From the NCBI GenBank assembly GCA_965657215.1, contig CBFHNR010000006.1, forward strand, positions 62,001 to 126,000: a stretch of 64,000 bases of DNA, written 5' to 3'. Positions within the stretch are counted from its first letter, which is position 1. Each line of letters starts with the position of its first letter. The notes beneath the pieces were generated by a model, which was not told the DNA's origin, did not search any database, and saw nothing but the letters and a program-made list of their open reading frames with translations. Made by a program: the position numbers and the translations under genes. The DNA comes from JAHEJA01 sp965657215. GTDB lineage: Bacteria; Pseudomonadota; Alphaproteobacteria; Rhodobacterales; Rhodobacteraceae. Positions 51,636 to 60,723 of this stretch are shown here, piece after piece.

Positions 51636-52970
51636 ATGCCATCCGTTAAACGGTTGCCAAATTTAGCGGGTCCAGCGGCATGGAATGTGCTGTTGGGTCC
51701 ACAGCCTGAGCATCCTCCGCTTGAGGGTCATCAAACTGCGGATGTGGTGGTGATTGGTGCGGGGTTTGCGGGTCTGTCTGCGGCCCGGCGGATCACGCAG
51801 ATTGACGCCCAAGCGCGGGTCGTTGTTTTGGATGCGCTCAAAATTGCCGAGTCTTCGGCGGGTCGCAATTCTGGTTTCATGATCGATTTGCCGCATGACT
51901 TGTCCTCTGAAGATTATGCGGGATCAGGGGATGATCGCAAAACAATCGCGCTCAATCGCCATGCCATCCAATTTGCGCGGGATGCGGTGCAAGATTATGG
52001 CATTGATCCAAATTATTTCGACGAAGCCGGCAAAATTAACGGGGCCGCAACGCTCAAAGCGCACGCGCATAATGAAAGCTATTTGCAACATTTGAACGCG
52101 ATGGGTGAAGCGGCGGAGTTGCTGGACGCACAGCAGATGTCCGAAATTACGGGATCTCAGCATTATTTGGGCGGGCTTTATACCTCTGGTACTGTGATGC
52201 TTCAGCCTGCGGGATATATCCGCGGAATGGCTGCTGGCCTCGTTCGCGACGGTGTGTCCATTTACGAAAGCAGCCCTGTGGTCTCCTATGATCGACAGGG
52301 ATCAACATGGACCATTACGACCCCGCAAGGATCGGTTCAAACGGAACGGGTGATCCTGACGGTGAATGGGCATTTAGAAAGCTTTGGGTTTGCAACAGGT
52401 CGACTGATGCAGCTGTTTCTTTATGCGGTCATGACACCTGAATTAGATAGCGCGACGCTCAAGACCCTTGGGGGTCATCCGCGTTGGGGGGTCACACCGT
52501 CCGATCCAATGGGAACAACGGTTCGCCGTATTGATACGGGGCAGGGGGGCAATCGGATCGTAACACGCACCTGTGCAACGCTGCGCCCCAATATGAAGAT
52601 CGGTCCGTCCGATGTGCATAGGGCCGAGCACGTCATGCAGCGCAAATTTGATGACCGCTTTCCCCAGCTTGCGGGGCTCAAGATGGAGCATGCTTGGGCG
52701 GGGCATTTATGTCTCACTCTCAATGGCGTTGCCGTCGCAAAGGAGCTGGATCAAGGGGTGTTTTCAGGCTGTGTGCAAAATGGGTTGGGAACTGCACGGG
52801 GAACTTTGACAGGAATTGCCGCCGCTGAAAATGCGATGGGCTGTCCCAGTGAGATTGCACAGTTTTTTCAATCCGAACCAGAGCCGAAAAAGCTTGTGCC
52901 CCAACCTCTGTTAGAGATCGGGGCAAATACGGTGCTTCGCTACAAGGAATGGGTCGCGCGGCGGGATTAA
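51636..52970 (+). CDS. FAD-dependent amine/amino acid oxidoreductase (DadA/PuuB-like)
   Basis: A 444-aa DAO-family flavoprotein. The dinucleotide-binding motif is VVVIGAGFAGLSAARRI, then SSAGRNSGFMIDLPHD, and the C-terminal FAD-closing region is FSGCVQNGLGTARGT. It would oxidise a secondary or primary amine or D-amino acid. It starts 2 bp after the aldehyde dehydrogenase stop. The 3' end overlaps the MttB-family gene on the other strand by 4 bp. Candidate substrates are gamma-glutamyl amines or D-hydroxyproline-type amino acids, unresolved. Confidence 0.82.
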   Translation: MPSVKRLPNLAGPAAWNVLLGPQPEHPPLEGHQTADVVVIGAGFAGLSAARRITQIDAQARVVVLDALKIAESSAGRNSGFMIDLPHDLSSEDYAGSGDDRKTIALNRHAIQFARDAVQDYGIDPNYFDEAGKINGAATLKAHAHNESYLQHLNAMGEAAELLDAQQMSEITGSQHYLGGLYTSGTVMLQPAGYIRGMAAGLVRDGVSIYESSPVVSYDRQGSTWTITTPQGSVQTERVILTVNGHLESFGFATGRLMQLFLYAVMTPELDSATLKTLGGHPRWGVTPSDPMGTTVRRIDTGQGGNRIVTRTCATLRPNMKIGPSDVHRAEHVMQRKFDDRFPQLAGLKMEHAWAGHLCLTLNGVAVAKELDQGVFSGCVQNGLGTARGTLTGIAAAENAMGCPSEIAQFFQSEPEPKKLVPQPLLEIGANTVLRYKEWVARRD

Positions 52971-54517
52971 TGCGTTTGGTTTAACTCATCCGCCGCTGGG
53001 ATGTCCCGTTCACGCCGAGCAATGAAGTCCAACAGCTCTTCGTTCTTGGCCTCGTCCAACTTGGGTTCTTCGTAATCGTTCAAGAGCGCGCGTGCATGGG
53101 TGAGGGCGCGTTCTGTGATTTCAACGCTGCCTTCGGCGATCCATTGTTCGATTGAATTATTGTCGAACATATCGGGCATAAAGAAAGCGGATTGGAAGTT
53201 GTCTTGGGTGTGTTGATGACCCAAGTAATGCCCCCCTGGACCAACATCGGACACAGCAGAGATTGCTTCGTCAAAATCATCCCACTTTGGACCTTCGGCC
53301 ATGCGGTAAGCCATGGCACATTGTTCCGCATCAACAATGAATTTAGCAACAGAACAATGCATGCCCGCTTCGTTCCAACCAGCAGAGTGCCAGATATAAT
53401 TCGCGCCCGCATGCATGACAGAGGACAGAGTTGTCGCGCTTTCATAGCCAGCTTGGGCATCAAATGTCTTTGCTCCGCCCAACGTATTCGACGTGCGCCA
53501 AGGTATCCCGTAAAAGCGCGCCATTTGCCCAATCATAAAGTTCATCAAGGAAATTTCAGGCGTTCCTGCCATGGGCGCCCCAGATTTCATCGAGACTGTT
53601 GATAGGTAATGCCCATAAATCGCGGGCGCGCCACGGCGGATGACTTGGGTATAGGCCAAGGCGGATAAGGCTTCGGCATTGAGTTGCGCAACTGAGGCTG
53701 GAACAGAGGCAGGTGTATTTGCGCCCCCCAAGACGAAGGGCGAACATAGCACAGGCTGATTACGGCTTGAAAACGCGCGCATCGCGCCCAACATCGTTTC
53801 GTCCCAAACAAGAGGCGAATTCCCGTTGCAGTTTCCTGTGGTTACTGGGTTAGCGTCGATAAAGTCATCGCCAAACAAAATACCGCACATGTTGATGACA
53901 TCTTCGGCGTTTTTGGGGCTTGTGGTCATGCCCATGAACATCTTGTCGGAATGTTTCATCGACGAATAGGTGATACGCAAATGACGTTGGCTTATTGGAT
54001 GATCATAGGGTTCGACAATGTGATGAGCTGAGGAATGGAGAGCAGGCATCATATGGCTGAGTTTGTGAAACATCGCCAAGTCATCCAAAGTGGGATTGCG
54101 ACGCACATCGTCCAAGTCACGCAAAAACGGCGCTCCTGTCATAGGGACAAACACTGCATTTTTCCCGCCAAGGCGCACATTGTTTTTCGGATTTCTCGCG
54201 TGATAGGTGAAATCAGATGGGATAGTTGAAATCAGATCGCGCACGAGACCGCGATCAAGATAGACACGATCCCCGACAACTTTGGCACCGATGCGTTTCC
54301 AATCCTCAAGCGCGATATCGTCGCGAAATTGGACGCCAACGTTTTCCAAGATATGCATAGAGGCGGCGTCGATCCGTTCGATTTGGGAACCGTTCATGAT
54401 ATCGGTAAACGGAAGCTCGTTGGTCAATCCGGGCAGCATGTTGAAATCGCGGGTTGTGCGAAGTGTGCGACGTGCTGACCGTCCCCCTGCGCGGCTTCGA
54501 GTGCGTGTTTCAGTCAT
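52967..54517 (-). CDS. Trimethylamine methyltransferase (MttB)-family protein, non-pyrrolysine
   Basis: A 516-aa MttB-superfamily protein. It has a basic N-terminus (RTRSRAGGRSARRTLR), then typical MttB stretches such as DAASMHILENVGVQFRD, TGAPFLRDLDDVRR, AGTPEISLMNFMIGQMARFY and SVMHAGANYIWHSAGW. No in-frame amber codon, so it belongs to the MtgB-like group, which demethylates quaternary amines such as glycine betaine with a corrinoid protein. No corrinoid protein gene is in the window. Strong ribosome site GGAGGACAGGAT. Substrate unknown. Confidence 0.85.
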   Translation of the reverse strand: MTETRTRSRAGGRSARRTLRTTRDFNMLPGLTNELPFTDIMNGSQIERIDAASMHILENVGVQFRDDIALEDWKRIGAKVVGDRVYLDRGLVRDLISTIPSDFTYHARNPKNNVRLGGKNAVFVPMTGAPFLRDLDDVRRNPTLDDLAMFHKLSHMMPALHSSAHHIVEPYDHPISQRHLRITYSSMKHSDKMFMGMTTSPKNAEDVINMCGILFGDDFIDANPVTTGNCNGNSPLVWDETMLGAMRAFSSRNQPVLCSPFVLGGANTPASVPASVAQLNAEALSALAYTQVIRRGAPAIYGHYLSTVSMKSGAPMAGTPEISLMNFMIGQMARFYGIPWRTSNTLGGAKTFDAQAGYESATTLSSVMHAGANYIWHSAGWNEAGMHCSVAKFIVDAEQCAMAYRMAEGPKWDDFDEAISAVSDVGPGGHYLGHQHTQDNFQSAFFMPDMFDNNSIEQWIAEGSVEITERALTHARALLNDYEEPKLDEAKNEELLDFIARRERDIPAADELNQTH

Positions 54518-54537
54518 ATCCTGTCCTCCCTATTTGT

Positions 54538-54566
54538 TAGACACTACCAAGGGCGGATAGTGTCTA
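54538..54566. promoter_or_regulatory. Inverted repeat in the mttB-kinase divergent promoter region
   Basis: TAGACACTA and TAGTGTCTA, perfect 9-bp arms around 11 bp, starting 21 bp upstream of the mttB start. The same TAGACACT/AGTGTCTA pair, with 15-bp spacing, occurs near the rep origin at 44582-44612. Probably a regulator site. Confidence 0.5.
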
Positions 54567-54653
54567 CGTGTTTTTTTGCGAAAAAACATGTCGGAAATGG
54601 TCAATTGAGAGAGGGTATGCTTTAACATTATGAAAAAGTTAAGGACCCTGCGC

Positions 54654-55262
54654 ATGTCTATACAGGATTTAGGTGCAAGACTTATAGCCGCCCCGCAAAA
54701 AGGGGGGCGCAAAATGGTGGCCTTGGCCGGTGCACCGGCGAGTGGAAAATCTACGCTTGCAGAGGGCCTTGTTCAGTACCTTCGGGATGAGGGCTATTCC
54801 GCTCAGGTGGTGCCAATGGATGGGTTTCACTTGGATAATGCGATCCTTGAGCCACGCGGGGATCTGGCTGTTAAGGGGGCACCTCAGACATTTGATGCCG
54901 AGGGCTTTGTTCATTTGGTGAAACGGGTGCAATCGGAAGATCAGGTTTATTTTCCAACCTTTGATCGTGGATTGGATAAGGCCGTGGCTGGATCGGGATT
55001 GATAGACCGGGATTGCGAGATTGCGGTGTTTGAGGGAAATTACCTTTTGTTTGATGTTCCTGTTTGGCGGGATCTCAATCCGATTTGGGATATCTCCATT
55101 CGTTTGGATGTACCCTTTGATGAGTTGGAGCGTCGTTTGGTGCAACGGTGGTTGGATTACGGCTTAACACAAGACGCAGCTATGGCGCGGGCCTTGGGGA
55201 ATGACATCCCAAATGCGCAGTCAGTCATCGATTTTGCCCTACCCGCGGATATCGTGGTGTGA
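54654..55262 (+). CDS. Uridine kinase/phosphoribulokinase-like P-loop kinase
   Basis: A 202-aa P-loop kinase of the uridine kinase/phosphoribulokinase superfamily. Walker A is LAGAPASGKSTLAEGL. The segment PMDGFHLDNAILEPRG is typical of the YggC/FrcK-like nucleoside-or-sugar kinase group. VFEGNYLLFDVPVW corresponds to the Walker B region. The start at 54654 follows AAGGA; a Met eight codons upstream is less supported. Divergent from mttB. The phosphorylated substrate is unknown. Confidence 0.82.
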   Translation: MSIQDLGARLIAAPQKGGRKMVALAGAPASGKSTLAEGLVQYLRDEGYSAQVVPMDGFHLDNAILEPRGDLAVKGAPQTFDAEGFVHLVKRVQSEDQVYFPTFDRGLDKAVAGSGLIDRDCEIAVFEGNYLLFDVPVWRDLNPIWDISIRLDVPFDELERRLVQRWLDYGLTQDAAMARALGNDIPNAQSVIDFALPADIVV

Positions 55263-55271
55263 CCAAAAGGA

Positions 55272-55299
55272 AAGCCGCCAATTTTGCAATTGGCGGCTT
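55272..55299. terminator. Terminator between convergent kinase and ilvD genes
   Basis: AAGCCGCCAATT and AATTGGCGGCTT form a 12-bp perfect stem around TTGC, between the two convergent stops. Confidence 0.82.
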
Positions 55300-55322
55300 G
55301 CTCTATTCTTTGAGTTTGGACC

Positions 55323-57164
55323 CTATGGGTCCAAACGGACCGCACCCATTGAGGCGTTTCCAACCAATGAGGCATAGGCGCGAAGGGCGCGGCTGACCTT
55401 GCGTTTGCGTGGTTCAGCAGGTTTCCAAGCGGCGTCTCCTTTTGCCTCCATATCCGCACGTCGTTGAGCCAGCTCTTCGTCGGTGAGGGCAACATTGATT
55501 GTCCGATTAGGAATATCGATTTCGATCATGTCGCCTTCGACCAAGAGGCCAATATTGCCACCTTCACCCGCCTCTGGTGAAACGTGACCGATAGATAGTC
55601 CCGATGTGCCGCCTGAAAAACGACCATCTGTGATCAAGGCGCAGACGGAGCCAAGGCGCATCGATTTGAGATAGCTTGTTGGGTAGAGCATTTCTTGCAT
55701 GCCTGGTCCGCCGCGCGGTCCCTCATAGCGGATGATAACCACATCGCCTGATTTGATATCCTTAGAGAGGATGCGATTGACGGCTTCTTCTTGGCTTTCG
55801 CAAACGCGAGCCGGTCCAGAGAATGTCCAGATGCTTTCATCAACGCCGGCTGTTTTCACGACACAGCCTTGTTGCGCGATGTTGCCGAAGAGGACCGCAA
55901 GGCCGCCTTCGGTGCTGAAGGCATGTTCATGTGAGCGGATCACGCCATTTTCGCGATCAAGGTCGAGTTCGCGGTAACGGTTGTTTGTGGAAAAGGCTTG
56001 GGTTGTGCGCACGCCGCCTGGTGCTGCTGAGAACAATTTGTGGACATCTTCGTCCTTGGATCGCGTCACGTCCCATTTATCAATTGCTGCGCCGATTGTT
56101 TTTGTATGGACCGTTGAACAGCTGCGATCAATGAGGCCTGCGCCATCGAGTTGGCCCAATATACCAAAAATGCCGCCCGCGCGGTGGACGTCTTCCATGT
56201 GGACATCGCTGATGGCAGGGGCAACTTTGCACAGGCACGGTGTGACGCGGCTGAGTTTATCCATGTCATCAAGCGTGTAATCTACGCCTGCTTCGCTTGC
56301 GATGGCGAGCAAGTGTAGGATCGTGTTGGTCGAGCCACCCATGGCAATATCCAAGGCCATCGCATTGTTGAAAGCCGCATGTGTTGCGATCCCGCGTGGT
56401 GTCGCGCCTTCGTCGCCGTCGTGATAATACCGTTTCGTCAATTCAACGATTTTGCGACCGGCTTCTAGGAACAATCCTTTGCGGTCTGCGTGGGTTGCCA
56501 AGGTTGAGCCGTTGCCCGGGAGGGCAAGACCAAGAGCCTCGGCCAAACAGTTCATCGAGTTTGCGGTGAACATGCCTGAACAGGATCCACAGGTTGGACA
56601 TGCGTTGTCTTCGTATTCCTTGACTTGTTCGTCGCTTAGGTCATCATTGGCCGCTTGAACCATAGCGTCGACCAGATCCACAGCGATGATTTCACCGTTG
56701 TGATCCACTTTACCAGCTTCCATTGGACCGCCAGACACAAAGATCGTCGGAACATTGAGGCGCATAGAGGCCATCAACATGCCCGGCGTGATCTTGTCAC
56801 AGTTGGAAATACAGATCATCGCATCCGCGCAGTGGGCGTTGACCATATATTCCACACTATCAGCGATCAATTCGCGTGATGGCAGAGAATACAGCATGCC
56901 ATCGTGACCCATTGCGATCCCGTCATCCACCGCGATGGTGTTGAATTCTTTGGCGACGCCGCCTGCTGCTTCGACTTCGCGGGCAACCATTTGACCGAGG
57001 TCTTTGAGGTGGACGTGACCTGGAACGAATTGCGTGAAAGAATTGACAATCGCGATAATGGGTTTGCCAAAATCACCGTCTGTCATACCAGTCGCACGCC
57101 ATAAGCTGCGCGCGCCTGCCATGTTGCGGCCATGTGTCGAAGTGCGGGAACGATATGGTATCAT
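55323..57164 (-). CDS. ilvD: Dihydroxy-acid dehydratase IlvD
   Basis: A 613-aa IlvD/Edd-family Fe-S dehydratase of normal length, making 2-oxo acids for valine, leucine and isoleucine synthesis. Cluster cysteines are visible in ISNCDKITPGM and CPTCGSCSGMFTANSMNCL. The C-terminal ITDGRFSGGTSGLSIGHVSPEA is typical of true IlvD. Start MIPYRSRTSTHGRNMAGAR fits the family; the frame is open 14 codons further upstream. Confidence 0.95.
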   Translation of the reverse strand: MIPYRSRTSTHGRNMAGARSLWRATGMTDGDFGKPIIAIVNSFTQFVPGHVHLKDLGQMVAREVEAAGGVAKEFNTIAVDDGIAMGHDGMLYSLPSRELIADSVEYMVNAHCADAMICISNCDKITPGMLMASMRLNVPTIFVSGGPMEAGKVDHNGEIIAVDLVDAMVQAANDDLSDEQVKEYEDNACPTCGSCSGMFTANSMNCLAEALGLALPGNGSTLATHADRKGLFLEAGRKIVELTKRYYHDGDEGATPRGIATHAAFNNAMALDIAMGGSTNTILHLLAIASEAGVDYTLDDMDKLSRVTPCLCKVAPAISDVHMEDVHRAGGIFGILGQLDGAGLIDRSCSTVHTKTIGAAIDKWDVTRSKDEDVHKLFSAAPGGVRTTQAFSTNNRYRELDLDRENGVIRSHEHAFSTEGGLAVLFGNIAQQGCVVKTAGVDESIWTFSGPARVCESQEEAVNRILSKDIKSGDVVIIRYEGPRGGPGMQEMLYPTSYLKSMRLGSVCALITDGRFSGGTSGLSIGHVSPEAGEGGNIGLLVEGDMIEIDIPNRTINVALTDEELAQRRADMEAKGDAAWKPAEPRKRKVSRALRAYASLVGNASMGAVRLDP

Positions 57165-57275
57165 GTCATCTCTTTTTTCTAAATGGCGTCCCGTGAGGGG
57201 CGACAATTGGTTAAAGTTCCACCGTATCTAGCGTAAAATTCTAAATTGCAAAAGAGGAATTGCACAAGGATTTTA

Positions 57276-58751
57276 TTACCGCATAACAAAGGGGTTCGCC
57301 ATGGGCTCATCTGATGTGTTGATCCACGTTGTCTTGGTTCTGGTGTAATCCAAAATCGCCTCTTGCCCTGCTTCGCGGCCATAGCCAGATTGATTGAATC
57401 CACCAAAGGGCGCAATGGGGGAAATGGCGCGATAAGTATTGATCCAGCAGATGCCTGACCTGATGCGCTTTGACACCCGATGAGCGCGAGCAATGTTTTG
57501 TGTGAACACACCTGAACCAAGGCCAAAATCCGTGTCATTTGCCATTGCGATGGCGTCTTCTTCGGTATCAAAGGGGATCAATGACATCACAGGACCGAAC
57601 ATTTCCACCTTGAGGGTTTCGGTGTCGGTGGATGTGCATTCCACCAAAGTGGGCGCCATGTAGTTGCCGTCCCGATCAAGAGGTGCGCCCCCAAAATGGA
57701 TCGTCGCCCCTTGTGACTTGGCGCGGGCGAGTGTGTCTTTGATTGTCTCAATTTGCGCAGAGGTGCAGAGAGGCCCAACATGCGTATTGGGATCAAGCGG
57801 ATCGCCGACAGTGATGCCTTTGGCTTTTTCTGAGATGATATTGATCAACTTGTCCAAAACGGAGCGTTGGATCAGACCGCGTGATCCTGCGACACAGGAT
57901 TGACCAGAGGCTCCAAAATTGGCGGCAATCAATCCATTTGCCGCACTGTCCAAGTCACAATCGTCAAACACCAAAATCGGGGATTTACCCCCCAATTCTA
58001 AGGTCGTGACGGCAAAATTTTCAGCTGAATTGCGCACAACATGGCGTGCGGTTTCTGGACCACCCGTAAAGGCAATGCGATCGACATGAGGATGACGGGT
58101 TAGAGGAATGGCGCATCCCTCTGCATCCCCAGTAATCACAGAGACAACCCCATTTGGAAATCCTGCCTTATCAATCAGTTTGGCAAATTCCAACATTGGG
58201 ATTGGCGCAACTTCAGAGGCTTTGAGGATAACACTACATCCCGCCGCAAGCGCGGGGCCAAGCTTGGTTGCAGTCAAAAACATCTGGGCGTTCCACGGGA
58301 CAACTGCCGCCACGACGCCAATTGGCATGCGGGTCGTAAAGACATGCATATCTGGCTTGTCGATAGGCAAGACGGCCCCTTCGACTTTGTCGGCCAATCC
58401 AGCATAATAGCGATAGTAGTCAGCGACATATTTTGTTTGCGCGGATGTCTCTGCCAAAAGCTTGCCACTATCAATGGTTTCAAGCCGTCCCAATTCGCCT
58501 GCGTGATCCTCGATGAGGTCCGCGAGACGATAGAGCAACTTGCCCCGTTGGGTTTGGGACATGTCCCGCCATTCAGGAGTATCAAGCGCATGGCGCGCAG
58601 CTTGGACCGCGCGATCCACATCTTGGGGCGAGGTGGTTGCAAATCGCGCCCAAGGTTGAGCGCTCGCGGGATTGAGGCTGATGTCCGATGTGCTGTCTGC
58701 GCCATCGCAAAAGGTGCCATCGATATAAAGTTGGTAATAGGGATGTGTCAT
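57276..58751 (-). CDS. tgnC: Aldehyde dehydrogenase TgnC of probable trigonelline degradation
   Basis: A 491-aa aldehyde dehydrogenase: VVPWNAQMFLTATKLGPALA, FTGGPETARHV, Glu in TLELGGKSP, Cys in ASGQSCVAGSR, and FGGFNQSGYGREAG. In the trigonelline pathway of Acinetobacter baylyi ADP1, TgnC oxidises the ring-opened hydroxybutyrolactone to N-methylformamido-methylene succinate. The call rests on the neighbouring LLM monooxygenase, flavin reductase, hydrolase and DUF1185 protein. GAGG precedes the ATG at 58751; an ATG at 58763 overlaps the tgnB stop and is possible. Confidence 0.75.
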   Translation of the reverse strand: MTHPYYQLYIDGTFCDGADSTSDISLNPASAQPWARFATTSPQDVDRAVQAARHALDTPEWRDMSQTQRGKLLYRLADLIEDHAGELGRLETIDSGKLLAETSAQTKYVADYYRYYAGLADKVEGAVLPIDKPDMHVFTTRMPIGVVAAVVPWNAQMFLTATKLGPALAAGCSVILKASEVAPIPMLEFAKLIDKAGFPNGVVSVITGDAEGCAIPLTRHPHVDRIAFTGGPETARHVVRNSAENFAVTTLELGGKSPILVFDDCDLDSAANGLIAANFGASGQSCVAGSRGLIQRSVLDKLINIISEKAKGITVGDPLDPNTHVGPLCTSAQIETIKDTLARAKSQGATIHFGGAPLDRDGNYMAPTLVECTSTDTETLKVEMFGPVMSLIPFDTEEDAIAMANDTDFGLGSGVFTQNIARAHRVSKRIRSGICWINTYRAISPIAPFGGFNQSGYGREAGQEAILDYTRTKTTWINTSDEPMANPFVMR

Positions 58752-58759
58752 CTGTGACC

Positions 58760-59794
58760 TCATGTAAACGCCGGCATCACATCATTGATGAACCGGTTTA
58801 AGCTATCTTTTTTCCGCTCAGAACTCATGCCGCTGTCGATCCAAAAGGCGAATTCGTCATACCCCATGTCCTCATAGCGTTTGAGTTTGTCGATCACCTG
58901 TTGCGCTGTTCCAACCGTCAAATCGCGCGCAAGGTTTTCAGGCGACATCATTTTGTTGTCTGCGATTTCTTGCGCACTTAATGCCTTGATCCGCCCTTGG
59001 GTCACAGGGCGTTTGTTTTGAAACCATGCGCCGAAATAGCAATAAAATCGACTGAGCTCTTGAATAGCGTGATCTGCGTCTGCCTGATCTTTGCCGACAT
59101 ATGTATGATGGAGCAACATGATTTTTGGGGATTTTTCGGGGTGCTTTGCCTTGGCCGCGTTAAAGCGCTCCATAAGCGTGGTTATTTCATCCATGCCTTG
59201 CCAGAGAGGTGTGACCTGAACGTTGAAGCCCTGTTCCACGGCGAATTCATGGCTATTTGGATCACGCGCGGCGATCCAGATCGGAGGGCCATCTTGTTGA
59301 ATTGGTTTGGGCGCCGACGTTGTGGCAGGAAAATTAAAAAATTCGCCCTCATGGGCATAGTCCCCTTGCCAGAGCTTGCGAAGGGCAGGGGCGGTTTCGC
59401 GCATGCGCTGTCCTGCTTCCCAAGCATCCATACCTGGCATGACCCGTTCGTATTCGTAGCTATACGCCCCGCGCGCTATGCCGATTTCGAGCCGTCCTTT
59501 GGTCATCAAATCGGTTGCAGCGGCTTCTCCTGCTAAGGCAATGGGATGCCAAAACGGGGCAATCACTGTGCCTGTGCCGAGGCGCACATTTTTGGTGTGA
59601 TGTGCGAGATCGACCAACGACAGGAAAGGGTTGGGGGCAATGGTGAATTCCATTCCATGATGTTCCCCAGTCCAGATTGCCCGCATCCCGCCTTGGTCCG
59701 CAATTTTGCAAATGTCGATAAATTCTTCGTACAATGTTTCATGAGGTTGATCGGCATCAACACGTTCCATGTGAGCGAATAAAGAAAATTCCAT
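58760..59794 (-). CDS. tgnB: Flavin-dependent (LLM) monooxygenase TgnB, probable trigonelline monooxygenase oxygenase component
   Basis: A 344-aa bacterial-luciferase-like monooxygenase. Family stretches are AIWTGEHHGMEFTIAPNP, LGTGTVIAPFWHPIALAGEA, GRLEIGIARGAYSYEYE and PPIWIAARDPNSHEFA. It uses reduced FMN from the partner reductase encoded just upstream. In the Tgn pathway it opens the N-methylpyridinium ring of trigonelline directly. Start behind AGGACC. It is the fourth gene of a minus-strand operon. Confidence 0.78.
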   Translation of the reverse strand: MEFSLFAHMERVDADQPHETLYEEFIDICKIADQGGMRAIWTGEHHGMEFTIAPNPFLSLVDLAHHTKNVRLGTGTVIAPFWHPIALAGEAAATDLMTKGRLEIGIARGAYSYEYERVMPGMDAWEAGQRMRETAPALRKLWQGDYAHEGEFFNFPATTSAPKPIQQDGPPIWIAARDPNSHEFAVEQGFNVQVTPLWQGMDEITTLMERFNAAKAKHPEKSPKIMLLHHTYVGKDQADADHAIQELSRFYCYFGAWFQNKRPVTQGRIKALSAQEIADNKMMSPENLARDLTVGTAQQVIDKLKRYEDMGYDEFAFWIDSGMSSERKKDSLNRFINDVMPAFT

Positions 59795-59796
59795 CT

Positions 59797-60723
59797 CTAG
59801 GTCCTATCGTCATAAATATGGATATCACCGCTTTGTTCATTTCCAACATAAAGCCCAAAATGCCCCGTCACCCGTTCCAAAGCATAGCGCGTAAGGATCG
59901 CCGTTTCTGTTGCGGAGAGCAAAGACGTCTTGCCCAGCTCCTCGATTGGAATGAATGTGCCAAGAGATGAGGGGTTAGCGGTTTCTGTTGTGGCTTGGAT
60001 ATAGGTATATCGGGTCCCGCTCGTGCGATCAGAAAACACGGAAAAGGCTTTGCCAATGGAAATGGGAAAGTGATGTTTTGCGAAATGCTCGGCAATGGCA
60101 TGACGTGCTGAGATTTCTGCCTGAATTGGAAGCGTGGGCAGGTGCCAGCCTTGGGGCGTTTTACACAAGAGCACATGGCCGTCTTGTTCGACGATCACAC
60201 CGGCAACATTTTGTGTATCTGGTTGAGGCATCGCCGCTTCGCGTTCCAAGCCAAGGCTAAAATATCGACCAGATGAATAGCCCAAACCTCTTTGGTCTGA
60301 TCTGGTGAATTCTTCGATCTCGCCAATGAGGATGATGTGATCCCCTGCGGGTATAATTTGATGCGTTGCACAGGAAAATTGGGTTGCGGCATGATCAATT
60401 AGGGGGACTCCATGGGCGTCTGCTTGCCAGCTGACCTTTGTAAAGCGATCCCCTTTGAAGCTTGCGAAGGTATTTGCAATCTCTTCCTGACCCTCTGCCA
60501 AGATGTTGACCGCAAACCGTTTGCAGGTTTTGAAGGCCTCAAAACTGGACAAGAATTTCCCGGGACAGACCAAAAGCAAAGGCGGATCAATCGACACAGA
60601 AGTAAAGGAATTGGCCGTAAATCCATATTTTTGACCCGTCTCATCAATCGTCGTGACGACGGTGACGCCAGTTGGGAAACTTCCGAATGCTTGACGAAGC
60701 GCTTTGGGATCGAGTTGGGTCAT
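59797..60723 (-). CDS. tgnA: Flavin reductase TgnA with C-terminal Nudix-like domain
   Basis: A 308-aa two-domain protein. Residues 1-160 form a flavin-reductase-like split barrel (ALRQAFGSFPTGVTVVTTID, FTANSFTSVSIDPPLLLVC, SGRYFSLG). Residues 180-308 look Nudix-like (VAGVIVEQDGHVLLCKTPQG, ISARHAIAEHF) but lack a clear full Nudix catalytic box. It would supply reduced flavin to TgnB. The ATG at 60723 overlaps the tgnD stop by ATGA. The size agrees with the trigonelline reductase component, larger than usual flavin reductases. Confidence 0.75.
   Translation of the reverse strand: MTQLDPKALRQAFGSFPTGVTVVTTIDETGQKYGFTANSFTSVSIDPPLLLVCPGKFLSSFEAFKTCKRFAVNILAEGQEEIANTFASFKGDRFTKVSWQADAHGVPLIDHAATQFSCATHQIIPAGDHIILIGEIEEFTRSDQRGLGYSSGRYFSLGLEREAAMPQPDTQNVAGVIVEQDGHVLLCKTPQGWHLPTLPIQAEISARHAIAEHFAKHHFPISIGKAFSVFSDRTSGTRYTYIQATTETANPSSLGTFIPIEELGKTSLLSATETAILTRYALERVTGHFGLYVGNEQSGDIHIYDDRT

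Noticed and set aside
52967..54517. Pyrrolysine-type trimethylamine methyltransferase
   Set aside because: The frame has no internal amber codon, and no pyl genes are seen; it fits the non-pyrrolysine MttB group.
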